A DNA stretch of 64,000 nt from Haliotis asinina (lineage: Eukaryota; Mollusca; Gastropoda; Lepetellida; Haliotidae). The notes below the pieces were generated by a model, which had not been told where the DNA came from, made no database searches, and saw nothing but the letters and a program-made list of their open reading frames with translations. The DNA lies in the NCBI RefSeq assembly GCF_037392515.1, contig NC_090290.1, positions 17,373,753 through 17,437,752 of the forward strand, in the 5' to 3' direction. The translations under genes and the position numbers were made by a program. Shown in pieces: positions 35,697 to 48,300 of the stretch (position 1 is the first letter of the stretch; each line of letters opens with the position of its first letter).

Positions 35697-35875
35697 CTAA
35701 AAGTGCTTTATGGTTCAACTTCTTTATTACACAAGGTCACAACGTTTTGAGACAGATTCTAGTCTCTTCTTCAGGTAGAGATGACTTCACCTGAAGAAGA
35801 GACTAGAATCTGTCTCAAAACGCTGTGACCTTGTAAAATAAAGAAGTTGAACCATAAAGCACTTTTAGTTTGAAA
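35697..35875. repeat. Fold-back hairpin element, arms ~80 bp
   Basis: ACTAAAAGTGCTTTATGGTT at about 35,697 runs to TCTTCTTCAGGT. A 12-base loop (AGAGATGACTTC) follows, then the near-exact reverse complement, ending AACCATAAAGCACTTTTAGT. The arms differ at only a few positions. The arm contains GAAGAAGAGACTAGAATCTG followed by TCTCAAAACG, a sequence type I associate with repeat families of marine invertebrates. No coding. Confidence 0.85.
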
Positions 35876-36434
35876 ATGAATACACAGATCGGTTTCTTTT
35901 GTTAGAAATATTCTATTCTCCAATGGTGTTGATTATGTGTGGAATGATCAGTATGATGATGATATAATATATAATGATGATATGATATAATGATCAGTAT
36001 GATATAATATATAATGATGATATGATATAATGATCAGTACCCTGTCGGTAACTTTATTTTAGTACCACCAAGAAGATTAAAGCAAATCTATGTCCAAGAA
36101 TGGTTTCAACAGATGTGACTTTGGAGTAAATATTTGCATTAGAAGATGTTTAAATGTAGTGAAATTATCTTTTCTTAAACGAAAATGATCAAGATAGCAT
36201 TAAGTACACTGAGATGTCCTTCACGTTATTCATTTATCAGAAGTGGAAGATTTTAAAATGTCAAAAAATAAAAAAAACTTTGTGTCCTGAACCATGTAGA
36301 AGATGAATATCATTTCTTTTAAATTGCCCTGCTTATAATTCCTTGAAAAGGTTTTTTTATGAAAAAAATGACCATCAAAACCTTTATATCTTCACAGCAT
36401 TGTTTAATACCAAAAACATACAATGCTAAAAAAA
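35876..36434. repeat. AT-rich stretch with a duplicated ~45-bp ATGATATAAT block
   Basis: At about 35,950-36,038 the block containing TATGATATAATATATAATGA and TGATATGATATAATGATCAG occurs twice in tandem. The rest, to 36,434, is AT-rich with no feature I recognise. Confidence 0.7.
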
Positions 36435-36720
36435 TGTGTTACGGTTAAAATTTTGCTGTGACAAAATGCATACGAAATCTCCTCAGAACCAGCAAAATGT
36501 ATAACACTGAGAAGTTTGCTATTTTCAATATATTTGTATTCTGCCTAACCAAAGGCAAGCTACAACGTAAAACACAGAGATAGAGGTTTCATGTACAATA
36601 CTACTGAGTCAAATCTAAAGTAATGGGTCACAATATAATGTCAACTCAACGACCTCTTGGTTTCGAGAGTGAGAAACAGTTATGCAGAATGTACCACTGC
36701 GAGCTGTCAGGTACCCGTTA
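36435..36720. mobile_element. LTR-like repeat fragment, second copy
   Basis: It starts TGTTACGGTTAAAATTTTGC and follows the insert at 1,619 through the CCAGCAAAA, AATGGGTCACAA and GAGAAACAGTTATG blocks, with gaps. It ends where LINE L4 sequence begins at about 36,722. Confidence 0.65.
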
Positions 36721-36721
36721 T

Positions 36722-38554
36722 GAGGTAAGTGTTCGACAGTACTTCTGTTTTTTACGGAAACCACACTGTATATCTGTTATAAGGTTATTTGTTTCCAAGT
36801 ACCAAATAGGTCGATTATTTATAATGCGTTCCATGGTCTTGCAATCACAGCTAGTTAGTGAAATAGGTCGATAATTGGACGGATCCGTATGATCACGTCC
36901 AGGTTTAGGTATTGGTACTACTATGGCGTCACGCCACGAGGAAGGAAATTTACCCGATGTCCAAATATCATCAAAAATGTTGAGAAGAGTTTCTAGGCAG
37001 GATTCTGGTAAGTGCTTCAGGAGCTGATAATGAATGTTATCAGCTCCTGTAGCAGTATCATGAGCTTGGTCAAGAGCAGTATTCAGGCCATGAATAGAAA
37101 ACGTTTCATTATAATCTTCCCCATTATCATTAACACAACTAGTTAATGAACTAATTGGATGGATCCGTACGATCACGTCCAGGTTTAGGTATTGGTACTA
37201 CTATTGCATCACGCCATGAAGAAGTTGATAATGTATGTTATCAGCTCCTGTAGCAGTGTCATGAGCTTGATCAAGAGCAGTATGGAGTTCATGAATAGAA
37301 AACGTTTCATTATACTCTTTCCCGTTATCAGAATTGAAATTAATAGTCTTCTTTTCTTGTTCTTTTTGATATTGCTGAAATTTAGGTACATAATTAGAAG
37401 AGGAAGAATGTTTAGCGAGAGTTTTGCCCAGTTTATTCGCAATATCTAATTTATCAGTACGTAATTGATCTCCATGTTTAAAATGATGGACAGTAGATTT
37501 AGTACCTTTACCTTTAATTTTCTGGATCATGTTCCACACCTTGGACATGGGTGTCCTAGAATTTATTTTGGACACATAATTTTGCCAAGATTGGCGTTCA
37601 TTCTGTTTAAAAGTACGCCACGCTTTAGCATTTAAAATTTTCAATTTATTTAAATTATGCACCATAGGATGGCGACGGAAGTAATGATCTGCTTTTTTCC
37701 TTGCCTTCCTAGCTTATTTCCATTCATCACTGAACCATAGTTTTCGAAAATGTGGAACTGCAGAGGAATTTGGAATACACTCATCAGCTATGGAATTCAG
37801 TTCATCAGAAAAAAACATTTAATAGCATCAGGAACGTCAATAAAACGTTCAGGATTAGGTTTTGCCGCACACAGTGTTTCATATAAAGCCCAGTTAGCCT
37901 TTTCAAAATTCCTCCTTGATGATGGAGGAACATCAGATGAAGTTACAGCTTTATATAGTAAGAAAATGGTCACTTCCGCAGTGGTCATCGTTGACGGACC
38001 CTTCGAATTCATTAAGTAGTTCTGAATTTGTGAGTGACAAGTCAAGTGGAGAATAAGTCCCTGTACCAGGGTGTAAATATGTGCTGGAACCATCATTATA
38101 ATTACATAAATCATTATCAGAACAAAAGTCCTCCAACAATTTGCCTTTAGTGTTTGTAGTTACACTACTCCAGAGTGGGTTGTGTCCATTTAAATCTCCC
38201 ATTATAATACAGGGCTTCGGGAGTTGGTCATATAGAGCTTGAAGATCAGTTTTGACAAACGTCGAAGACGGCGAAATATAGAGAGCATGGTGTAAATGCT
38301 ACATGTAAAGTAATTCTCATTGCAACAGCCTGCATATTAGTATTAAGTGAAACAGGGCTTTGAATAACGTTTTGTCTGACTAGAATGGATGATCCTCCAG
38401 TGGCCCTATCAAACGGAGGTGCAAAACAAAGATATGCATTAAATTGAAGAAGGTCAAATGTATCTGTTTGTTTTAAATATGTCTCTTGGAGACATATCGC
38501 TGAAGGTGTAAAATCTTGGACTAATAGCTGTAATTCATGTAAACTAGTCCTCAA
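36722..38554 (-). pseudogene. L4 ORF2 pseudogene (endonuclease, linker, start of RT)
   Basis: The endonuclease start reads LQLLVQDFTPSAICLQET, and MGDLNGHNPLWSS follows at 38,202. The linker KINSRTPMSKVWNMIQKIKG is open at 37,201-37,665. The tandemly duplicated linker/RT-start segment follows, ending at FRK in 36,722-36,760. No RT catalytic residues remain. Confidence 0.82.
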
Positions 38555-38592
38555 TCCTCTGCAGTTATACTGTAGAATATTATTGAAATAAA

Positions 38593-39861
38593 CTATCTTT
38601 TGGGGGGATTTATGGGGGATGTTCCTCGTACTCTTTTGGAGGGGGACAAGCTACGTGCCGTAGAATGGACGTTTTGAGAAAACTCCATGCCTTCAAGAGA
38701 CCCGTATTTATTGAATAATTGAATTTTGTTTTGTGACCCTTTAGGAGCTCTGCCACTTTGTTGTTTTGAAGCATCAGGCTTTGGCTTCGGTTTACTTTTC
38801 ACCGTTTGTTGACTATCAGCTGTCGATTGAGTCTTTGACTGTGACTGAGATGATGATGATTTGTGATCAGATGAAGACTTTGATGTACAAGGAAGTGATT
38901 ACTCAGTCTGTGATGATATAGCAGGGTACAAAAGCTGTGGAGAATCACAATTTACCCAAGTCAAGGTAGTTTGGCAGCCTGTGGTTTATGTTGTTTTAGG
39001 GCTACACCCCGATGATGTTTTTGCTACTGTACCATAACTTTGCGAAAGTTCAGATCTCGTTACCAGTTTTTGGCCTCAGAAAAAGAGATATTTTGTGTAA
39101 ATTTTATTTTATTGATCTCCATTTGCACTTTCGAAATTGGACACTGTTTAGAAAATGACGAATGGTCCTCTGAGCAGTTGGTGCATTTTTTATAATTACT
39201 GTCACAATCTTCTGTTGTGTGTGTCTTCTCGCCACAGTGAGCACACACAACAGACAATGTGCAAGTATTTACGCCATGTCCATATTTCTGGTATTTAAAA
39301 CACCTTAGCGGGTTGGGGATGTAGGTATCAACTGGAATGTTAAAGTAGCCTGCCTTCACTGATTTGGGAGCATTAGGACATGAAAAAGTAGACAGATGCG
39401 TGTTCGTTTTGATGGTTTCATTGTTTCTCCGAGTTGAAAAGCGTTTGACCTAGAGTACACCTTGATCCTTCATTTCAGATCCTATATCAAGTTCCGACAT
39501 ATCATCAAAGAATCGGTCTCGATCTCTAACGATAACTTTGCTTGAGTTCAAGGTTATGTGTGCAGAAACCGTGACGGGAATGCCCACGAAAGCAAGGAAG
39601 CAAATTAGTTGCTTGTTGCTTTTACCCGCACTCTACTAACAGGGAACCTGAACGTAAGCGTCTTATGTTCTTCACATCCCCTGCAATACCTTGAATACCC
39701 TTGGATACAGCAAAGGGGTTCAACTTCAATGCTGTCTTGTCAGGAGTCTCAGTGACAATGAAACACGGCCAAAACTCAATCGATGCAGACGGTCTATGGT
39801 CAGTATCAACAGGGTCAGTATCAAGTGGGCGTTTTTTTTGTTGGTGTTGTTGGGTTCTCAT
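38593..39861 (-). pseudogene. L4 ORF1 pseudogene
   Basis: The N-terminal block (PLDTDPVDTDHRPSASIEFW) is at 39,622-39,861. After a frameshift, the knuckle region at 39,060-39,359 reads CFKYQKYGHGVNTC (third Cys now Tyr), CAHCGEKTHTTEDC and KCTNCSEDHSSFSKQC. The Ser-rich tail at 38,593-38,900 ends SPINPPKR. It is inactive. Confidence 0.8.
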
Positions 39862-40395
39862 AAGCCATGGTTAGTTTAAATGGTTCATCATCCAAGCTCC
39901 CCACCCACCATGGAGTATCACAAGGACAATGCTAAAGTAAGTGGGCCTCCAGCTTACAGCACCAAGGATACTCGGATGACATACTCCAGCAGAAGAATTA
40001 AAACATTAATAAATCCACCAGGTTGGCCCATGAGCCACCGCTTTCTTGGCATACGACTCTAGGCAAAAACATGAATTAGTAAAATCTGAAATTCAAAAGA
40101 TCCAAAATCGGCCAAGACCTAATAATATACATGTTACAATTCTCAAAGTTTTGTGTAACATTACATACAGTAATGCTCAGGGCATGGCATGACCAGCCGA
40201 TTGCTTGAACCGGGCCCATTCAACCATCCGTCTAGGTGAAGTCAGGGCCGAAGTGGTGTGTTGAGCAATAGGAACACTGGTCTTGCTCCCATTGCCCTCA
40301 ACCATTAGGATCCCCCCCTCCACCGACACAGGGACGCAACCCACGGCAAACGGGTTGGTGGACCAAATATCCCCCGGGTCCACAACGGGGGTGTC

Positions 40396-40453
40396 GGCGA
40401 GCTCTTGGCGTTACCCAGCACCCACCACGAGGAGGTGGCTCGCCACGGGTGCC
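40396..40453 (-). ncRNA. HDV-like ribozyme motif at the 5' end of L4
   Basis: From 40,453 on the minus strand: GGCACCC (P1), GT, GGCGAG (P2), CCAC-CTCCTC-GTGG (P3), T, GGGTGCT (P1'), GGGTAACG, CCAAGAG, CTCGCC (P2'). P2 pairs 6/6 and P1 7/7 with one G-T. The loop CTCCTC could form the two-base P1.1 with GG of GGGTAAC, and a C of GCCAAG is in place for the catalytic cytosine. P4 is very short or absent. Folded by hand only. Confidence 0.65.
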
Positions 40454-43038
40454 GCAGTGTCATAAGCTTGATCAAGAGCAGTATGGAGTTCATGAATAGA
40501 AAAGGTTTCATTATAATCTTCCCCATTATCAGAATTGAAATTAATAGTTTTCTTTTCTTGTCGTTTTTGATATTGCTGGAATTTTGGTACATAATTTGAA
40601 GAGGAAGAGTGTTTAGCAAGGGTTTCACCTAGTTTATTAGCAATATCTGATTTATCAGTAAGCAATTGATCTCTATGTTTAAGATGATGGACATAGATTT
40701 AGTACCTTTACCTTTGATTTTCTGGACCATGTTCCATACCTTGGACATGGGTGTCCGAGGAACATTGGATGGAGTTACAGCTTTTAATACAGTAGGAAAA
40801 TGGTAACTTCCACAGAGGTCATCGTGGACTGACCATTCAAATTCATTTAGTAGTTCTGAATTTGTCAATGACAAGTCAAGTGGAGAATAAGTCCCTGTAC
40901 CAGGGTGTAAATATGTGTTGGAACCATCATTATAAATACATAAATCATTGCCAGAACAAAAGTCCTCCAACAATTTACCTTTAGTGTTTGTAGTTACACT
41001 ACCCCAGAGTTTGCTGTGTCCATTTAAATCTCCCATTATGATACAGGGCTTCGGGAGCTGATCATATAGAGCTTGAAGATCGGTTTTGGCAACCGCTGAA
41101 GATGGCGAAATATAAAGAGATCATAGTGTAAACGCTACATGTAAAGTGATTCTCACTGCAACAGCCTGCATATTAGTAATAAGTGAAACAGGGCTTTGAA
41201 TAACGTTTTGTCTGATTAGAATGGATGATCCTCCAGTGGCCCTATTACCCGGAGGTGAAATTAAAATTAAAATGACGAAGGTCAAATATGTCTGCTTGTT
41301 TTAAATATGTCTCTTGGAGACATAACGCTGAAGGTGTAAAATCTTGGACTAATAGCTGTAATTCATGTAAATTAGTCCTCAATCCTCTGCAGTTCACTGA
41401 ATCAAAGGCTGAGAACTATTCATCTCTTTGGTGGGTGAACTGGAGATCTTGCTCGCCCACTACGTTTCGGCGACAAACTTGTTGTTCTCTGTGGGATGCT
41501 CTCTGAAACATCCATGTCTTCAAGTGATCCAGACTTGTCGTATATGTTGATGGGATCATCAGAGCCTTTTGATACTCTACCCGGTTCATTGTTTCGAGAA
41601 GAGTCAGTTTTACATCTGGATAACGTAGTGTTTCCTTTCTGAGGCTGTGAACTTTGTGACGAATGATTCTGTGTCCCTGTTCGTTGAATTGGAGTTACAG
41701 AAACAGTAGATGATGATACAGGAGTCTGTTTACCTGAAGAAGGCTCAGTAGTAGTTTGTGTGCAGGAATCCGACATGCAAGAGGGTTCAGGATTGATGGA
41801 ATTCATCCATGTCAGATCTGTTTGACAGCCAATGGAAGATGTTACCACAGCTGGTCTTTTAGTTACAGAAGCATATGAATCATTTGGATCGCAGGAAGGT
41901 ACGAGTTTTCTAGCCTCATTGTAGCTAATGTTCTGAATAGTTTTAATATATTATTTATCTGCATCTCTCTTTTCCATATGGGACAATCTTTTGAAGAGGA
42001 TGAATGTTGACCAGAACAGTTGACACATTTCTTAAAGTTGCTATCGCAATCTTCGGTAACGTGTTTTCTCACCACAGTGTGCACAAGTAATAATATTTTT
42101 GCACGAATTTACCCCATGGCCAAACTTTTGGCATTTAAAACACCTCAGTGGGTTTGGGATATATTGTTCAACTGCAAGGCTGCAATATCCTGCTTTGATA
42201 GTTCTTGGTGGAGATGGAGAGATGAAAGAAAACAAGTAAGTATTTGTTTGAATTACTTCTGAGTGCTGACGCCTAGTAAAACGTTTCACATGTGTTACCC
42301 CTTGCTCTTTTAATTCACAGACAATGTCAAACTCAGACATATCATCTGGGAGGTGATCACGGCCCTTTACAATGCCTTTGCTTGAATTCAGTGACCTGTG
42401 GACTGACACTGAAACAGGGAGTCCAGCAAAGGTATCAACAGACAGTAAATGTGGCTTGCTGTCTTTTGGCAAATTCAATAAGTGATCCAGATCTCATACG
42501 CTTGATATTCTTAACATCTCCTGCTATACCACACACTACTTTTGAAATTGCAAATGGATTCAATTTGATCGGTTGCTTGTCCGGAGATTCAGAAATCAGA
42601 AATCGTGGCCAGTATTAAACTTGATTAAGAGGTAAACAGCCTTCATTAGTATCATGATCATTGTCAAGTTGACGCTTCTTTTTAATTGGGGTTTCCAGAG
42701 CCATGTTCAAGTATTATAGATTCATCATCCCAGCTCTCAACCCACCACGGAGTATCATAAAGACAATGCTCTATACAAGTGGATCTCCGACTTGCAGCAC
42801 CAAGGATTCTGGGATGATATGCTCCAGCAGAAGGATTAAACAAGTAATCAGTCTACCAGATTGACCCATAAGCCATTGCCTTCTGGCATCAGCATCTAGG
42901 CAAATTTTAGAGTTAGAAAATTCGTGTATCATACAATATATACTCGAAACCAATTATGTCAGTATTGTGTACAGTGAAACCAAGCCAAATAGTTATTGAG
43001 CAATGCAAACCACGAGGAGGTGGCTGGCCACGGGTGCC
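40454..43038 (-). mobile_element. LINE copy L5, 5' complete, 3' truncated, divergent subfamily
   Basis: A minus-strand copy; its 5' end (GGCACCC at 43,038) abuts L6. The 5'UTR is short because of a deletion that removed P1' of the ribozyme motif. ORF1 is at 41,420-42,703 and the start of ORF2 at 40,454-41,395. A deletion at about 40,760 joins linker (TPMSKVWNM) to endonuclease (VLKAVTPSNVP). At 40,454 the copy stops directly against the 5' terminus of L4. Confidence 0.83.
41420..42703 (-). pseudogene. L5 ORF1 pseudogene (divergent)
   Basis: The protein differs from the other ORF1s, for example LLSVDTFAGLPVSVSVHRSL and FSFISPSPPRTIKAGYCSLA. Knuckle 1 is CFKCQKFGHGVNSC; the second is broken by a frameshift at about 42,060; the third is KCVNCSGQHSSSSKDC. 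The tail at 41,420-41,848 ends GRARSPVHPPKR. Stops and frameshifts in the N-terminal part exclude function. Confidence 0.8.
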
Positions 43039-44326
43039 AGTGGTAAAAAGATCCTTGATGGTTTTGACATTGAAATATCTATCCCTTGTGATGGAGAATT
43101 CAACACAGTCAGGCAGAATATGCTTGACCGTGATTCTCCCATCACAAGCACAAGGGATTCAAAATGGAGGATCCTCACCTTTTAACAGGTAGGTATGGGT
43201 ATATCTTGTATGGCCAATACGACACCGTCGCATTATGATCTCTTCAATTCTGGACTTACAACCCAAGTAGGTATAACTAATGTAGGGTTTAATTCATGTA
43301 GTTTATTGGTACCTACTTGGGTATCCCACTTCTTCTGCGTCAGATCACGGATATAAGATCTCATTGTGGCTTTGTAATCATTGTAAGGAATAAGAAGTGG
43401 TGTCACAGATTTGTTGAGTGCTGCTTTAGCAGCAAGGTGTTACCAGAGATTCCTACATGGCTGGGTAACCAACAGATGACAATGTCGTATTGGCCAGTTG
43501 CAAGATCATTATACAATTCAATAATTTCAATTAATACTGGATGTTTGCAAGAAATATTTTGAATAGCCCGAAGGCAAGAAAGAGAGTGGGAATAGATTAT
43601 ATATTGTTTACGTTTAGGTTGTCTTTGAATATATTTGAGAGCTTTTAATGTGACGTTAGCTTCAGCTGTAAAAATAGAACTATTATCTGGTAATCTAGAA
43701 GATATTGTTCTGGATCCAGTGACAGTGGCACAAGCTACTGCGCCACCATCCTTGGACCCATCTGTAAATAAGGCTTTATAATTGCTATATTTATGTTTCA
43801 ATTGAATATATTCTTGTTTATACTGTAATTCATTCGTTTCTGATTTTTTAAATGATGTTAACGTTAGATCCACTTGTGGCCTAACCAACTGTCAAGGAGG
43901 GGAAGAAAGAAGACGGAAGGGAGCTATGTTTTCAAGCTCAATGCCAACCGTAGAAAGAAAGGGTTTAATTCTGTGCCCAAGAGGTGGAACAAGAGAAGCC
44001 TTCTTGTCGTACAAATCCTCATAAAGTGGATTGAACACTCTGTTATATGCAGGGTTAGATTAGATTTCAATCATTAGAGGATAATTTAGTGATATATTGT
44101 AAAGACAATTTTATACGGCGTTGCGTAACAGAAGGTTCATCAGCCTCAACGTAGAGACTGTCAACAGGTGAGGTTCTAAAGGACCCAAGACAAAGTCTTA
44201 GACCTTGGTGGTGGACAGAATCAAGAAGTTTAAGGTTGCTTTTGCAGACTCTACCACAGACGATGGAGCCATAATCAAGTTTCGAACGCACGAGTGATCG
44301 ATATACATGGAAAAGGGTTGCTTGAT

Positions 44327-44349
44327 CCCCCCCCCCCCCCCCCCCCCCC
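44327..44349. repeat. Poly-C run of 23
   Basis: A mononucleotide run expanded within the GGGG codons (WGGDQ) of the L6 reverse transcriptase. Its exact length is likely to be unreliable in sequencing. Confidence 0.9.
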
Positions 44350-44768
44350 ATTTAGAATTTGAAATCACTTTCAACAAGTCACGTGCTTTCAGGCATTTAG
44401 TTTTAAGGGATTTAATATCTGGTAAAAACGTTAAGTGTGAATCAGACATTAGACCCAAGAACTTGGTTTCCTAAACAACTTTAATTGGCGTGCCGTCTAG
44501 AGATAGTTCAGGGTCCTTATGTGGTTTGTATTTACGACAAAAATGTATGCAGTTAGTTTTTGATTTAGAAAATTTAAATTTCAAGATACCGTTTATTTAT
44601 CTTGTTTAAGCACAACTGCAGTTGCCGTTCAATGGCATGCATATTTTTACCACAATAAGAAATATTAAAATCATCCACAAATAACGATCCATCAATTGAA
44701 CCGTTTAAAACTTTGGATAAACTGTTTATCTTTATACTAAAAGGTGTGACTGACAAAATACTGCCTTG

Positions 44769-44780
44769 TGGAACACCTAG
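44769..44780. repeat. Target-site duplication of LINE L7, left copy
   Basis: TGGAACACCTAG, identical to 50,893-50,904. Both belong to the RT coding region of L6. Confidence 0.95.
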
Positions 44781-45334
44781 AGTGAGTGAGTGAGTGAGTT
44801 AGTATTTAACGTCACATCGGCAATATCTCAGCCATATCGTGACGAGAACGTTTATACTGAAGTGAAATATATGGATACTATAAAAACCTGTCAACGAGGG
44901 ACAGTAAAGCACCTAGAATATCACAAGTATGATTAAAACTAGTGTGGAAAGTTAAAAATAATATCACTATTCGGACAATACAATATAAAATCAGGCTATA
45001 GATTGCCAACAACCGAAGGTAGATCACCATACTAGGGACCATGGGGACTTACAGTACCTTTGCTACCTGCATGGACCCTAGTTGGATTTACATCATCCCC
45101 TCAGCTGTTAGCAATTTAGTCACATCTAGCCAAAAATTAAAAATACACATATACTACGATTAAAAACAGTGGAAGTCTAAACGTACAGGAAATGTTTTGG
45201 GACTTATGTACCCTCTCAGGAGGACAATAATTTTACGGTACTTCAACCCCCTTTGAGGGTACAGCCACTAACAATTCAAGTTACTAATCTAAACTACCAT
45301 GAATTAAAATGCAGCTATCTACAGAACATATTAA
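44781..45334 (-). promoter_or_regulatory. L7 3'UTR and (ACTC)n tail
   Basis: The last ~50 bases before the tail read, on the minus strand, CACGATATGGCTGAGATATTGC then CGATGTGACGTTAAATACTA and ACTCACTCACTCACTCACT. The 3' end of such elements is the recognition site for their own RT in target-primed reverse transcription. Two SINE families in this window end with a similar stem and the same tail. A conserved internal block (GGGACCATGGGGACTTAC at about 45,040) recurs in the L1, L2 and L3 3'UTRs. Confidence 0.8.
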
Positions 45335-48300
45335 TCAAAATTCAAAGATGAAATCAATTTCTTTTAAAAATCCAAGAATTAAATGAGAACTTACGGTGTT
45401 AAAAAGATCCTTAATTGTTTTTACATTGAAATATTTATCCCTTGTGATGGAGAATTCAACACAGTCAAGCAGGATATGCTTGACCGTGGTTCTCTCATCA
45501 CAAGGGATGCAAAACGGAGGATCCTCACCTTTCAATAGGTATGAATGAGTATATCTTGTATGACCAATACGACATGACCAATACGAGTGGATATAGCCAA
45601 TATAAGGTTTTATTTCATGTAATTTATTTATACCTACTTGGGTGTCCCACGTCTTCTGCATCAGATCACGGATGTAAGTTCTAATGGTAGCTTTATAATC
45701 AGAGTATGGAATAAGAAGTGGTGTCACAGATTTGTTGAGTACTGCCTTAGCAGCAAGGTCAGCCAATGTGTTACCAGAGATCCCTACATGGCTGGGTAAC
45801 CAACAGAAGACGATGTCGTATTGGCCAGTTGCAAGATCATTATATAATTCAATAATTTCTATTAAAAGTGGATGTTTACACGAAATATTTTTGATAGCCT
45901 GAAGGCAAGAAAGAGAATCGGAATAGACTATATATTGTTTACGTTTAGGGTGTCTTTGAATATATTTGAGAGCTGTTAATATGGCGTTAGCTTCTGCTGT
46001 AAAAATAGAACTATTATCTGGTAATCTAGAAGATATTGTTCTGGATCCAATGACCGTAGCACAAGCAACCGCGCCACCGTCCTTGGATCCATCTGTAAAT
46101 AAGGGTTTGTAATTGCTATATTTATGTTTTAATTGATGATATTCTTGTTTATATTGTAATGCATTTGTTTCTGATTTTTTAAATAATGTTAATGTTAGGT
46201 CAACTTGTGGCCTAACCAATTGCCAAGGAGGAGAAGAAAGAAGACGGGAAGGCGATATACGTTCCAGCTCAATACCGGCAGAAGAAATAAATGGTTTAAT
46301 TCTGTGCCCAAGAGACGGAACAAGAGAAGACTTTTTGTTATACAAATCCTGATAAAGCGGATTGAACACACAGTTATACGCAGGATTAGATTCATCAGAA
46401 TATAATTTAGTAATGTATTGTAAAGACAGTTTTATGCGACGTTGTGTAAGAGATGGTTCATCGGCCTCAACGTATAGACTTTCAATGGGTGAAGTTCTGA
46501 AAGACCCAAGACAAAGTCTTAAGCCTTGATGGTGGACAGAATCAAGAAGTTTAAGGTTGTTTTTGCAGGCTCCACCATATACGATTGAGCCATAGTCGAG
46601 TTTTGAACGGACCAGTGATCGATATAGGTGTAAGAGGGTAGTTTGATCCCCTCCCCACTTGGAGTTGGAAACAACTTTCAACAAATCTAGTGCCTTCAGG
46701 CATTTAGCTTTGAGGGATTTAATGTGCGGTAAGAAGGTTAAATGAGAATCGAAAATTAAACCCAAGAACTTGGCCTCCTTGACAACTTTGATGGGAGAGC
46801 CATTTAAAGATAATTCAGGGTCCTTATGCGGCTTATATTTTCTACAAAAATGTATACAATTAGTTTTGGATTTAGAAAATTTAAAGCCGTTTTCAAGACA
46901 CCATGTGTTTATTTTATTTAGACACAACTGTAGTTGGCGTTCAATAGTATGCATACTTTTACCTCGACAAGAAATATTAAAATCATCCACAAAAAGTGAT
47001 CCATCAATTGAATCGTTTAAAACCTTCGACAAACTGTTGATCTTAATACTAAATAATGTAACAGACAAAATGCTGCCTTGTGGAACACCCTGATCCTGAT
47101 TATAATGATCAGACAGGGTTGAACCTACTCGTACTTGAAATTGCCTGTCTTTTAAAAACTCTGATATAAAAAGAGGCAGACGGCCTCTCAACCCAAAGTC
47201 ATGTAAATCCTTCAAAATACCATGCTTCCAGGTCGTATCATAAGCTTTTTCGAGATCAAAGAAAATCGATACTGCATGTTGTTTATTGACCATAGCATTT
47301 TTCACGAAGGATTCTAAACGTACCAAATGATCAATGGTACTTCGATTTTTTCTGAAACCACATTGAATATTTGTGATCAGGTTATTGGTTTCAAGATACC
47401 AAGTTAGTCTATTATTAACCATACGTTCCATGGTTTTACAGACACAGCTAGTGAGAGATATCGGTCTATAATTTGATGGATCTGTATGATCCCTGCCAGG
47501 TTTTGGTATTGGGACTACAATGGCATTACGCCATGAAGGAGGAAATATTCCAGACGTCCATATTTTATCAAATATGTCTAAAAGTGTGACCAGGCATGGC
47601 TCAGGTAAGTGTTTCAGTAACTGGTAATGTATATTATCATTACCAGTTGCAGTGTCATGAACTTGCTCAAGAGCAGTATGTAGCTCATGTAATGAAGACA
47701 CTTCATTATAATCTTCACCGTTATTTGATTCAAAATTAAGTTTTGTCTTTTCCTGTTGTTTCTGATATCTCTGAAACTCAGGAACATAATTTGTTGATGA
47801 AGAATTTTTGGCAAGAGTTTCGCCAATTTTATTTGCAATTTTACATTTATCCGTAATTAAATTCTCACCATCTTTAAGATGGTGAACAGCCGATTTTGTG
47901 CATTTGCCTTTTATTCTCTGAATCATATTCCATACTTTGGACATAGGCGTTCGTGAATTAATTTTGGAAATATAGTTCCTCCAGGATTGCCGTTTGTTTT
48001 GCTTGAAGGTACGACGTGCCTTCGCATTTAGTATTTTAAATTTATTTAAGTTATGGACAGTTGGGTGTTGACGAAAATATTTCTCTGCCTTTTTCCTTGC
48101 TTTCCTAGCATTTTTGCAGTCAGCATTAAACCATGGCTTCCGTACATGTGGAGCTGTAGAGGACCTTGGTATACACTCATCAGCAATTTTATTTAAGGCA
48201 TCAGAAAACACCTGAATAGGATCAACAATATCCAAGAAACATTCGGGTCTTAGTCTAGATGTGCATAAGGTTTGAAATAAACACCAATCTGCTTTGGAAA

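Larger units (their letters stand above)
36722..40453 (-). mobile_element. LINE copy L4, 5' complete, 3' part missing, rearranged
   Basis: This is a minus-strand copy that ends GGCACCC at 40,453 with an intact-looking ribozyme motif. The 5'UTR is at 39,868-40,453, ORF1 remnant at 38,593-39,861, and endonuclease and linker at 37,200-38,554. The RT is cut at the CGFRK region (36,722), so active site, RNase H and 3'UTR are absent. An internal rearrangement duplicated the NGEDYNETFSIH...TALDQAHDTATGAD stretch (about 37,035-37,130 and 37,225-37,330). Confidence 0.87.
43039..44780 (-). pseudogene. LINE copy L6, RT-RNase H part of ORF2
   Basis: A minus-strand ORF2 fragment: QGVP, SVTLFSIKINSLSK, SLFVDDFNIS, then LDYGSIVCG, RNase H with FTDGSKDGGAVACATVTGS, TAEAN, YSHSLSC (catalytic Asp replaced by His) and SHVGISGN followed by a deletion. 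It is truncated at its 3' end by L5. The rest of L6 lies beyond L7 at 50,893-51,905. A run of 23 C at 44,327-44,349 interrupts the KWGGDQ codons. Confidence 0.85.

Noticed and set aside
35750-35860. Hammerhead ribozyme in the fold-back element (CTGAAGA followed by a stem)
   Set aside because: The required GAAA box reads AAAA in both arms, and pairing of the other stems only reflects the long hairpin.
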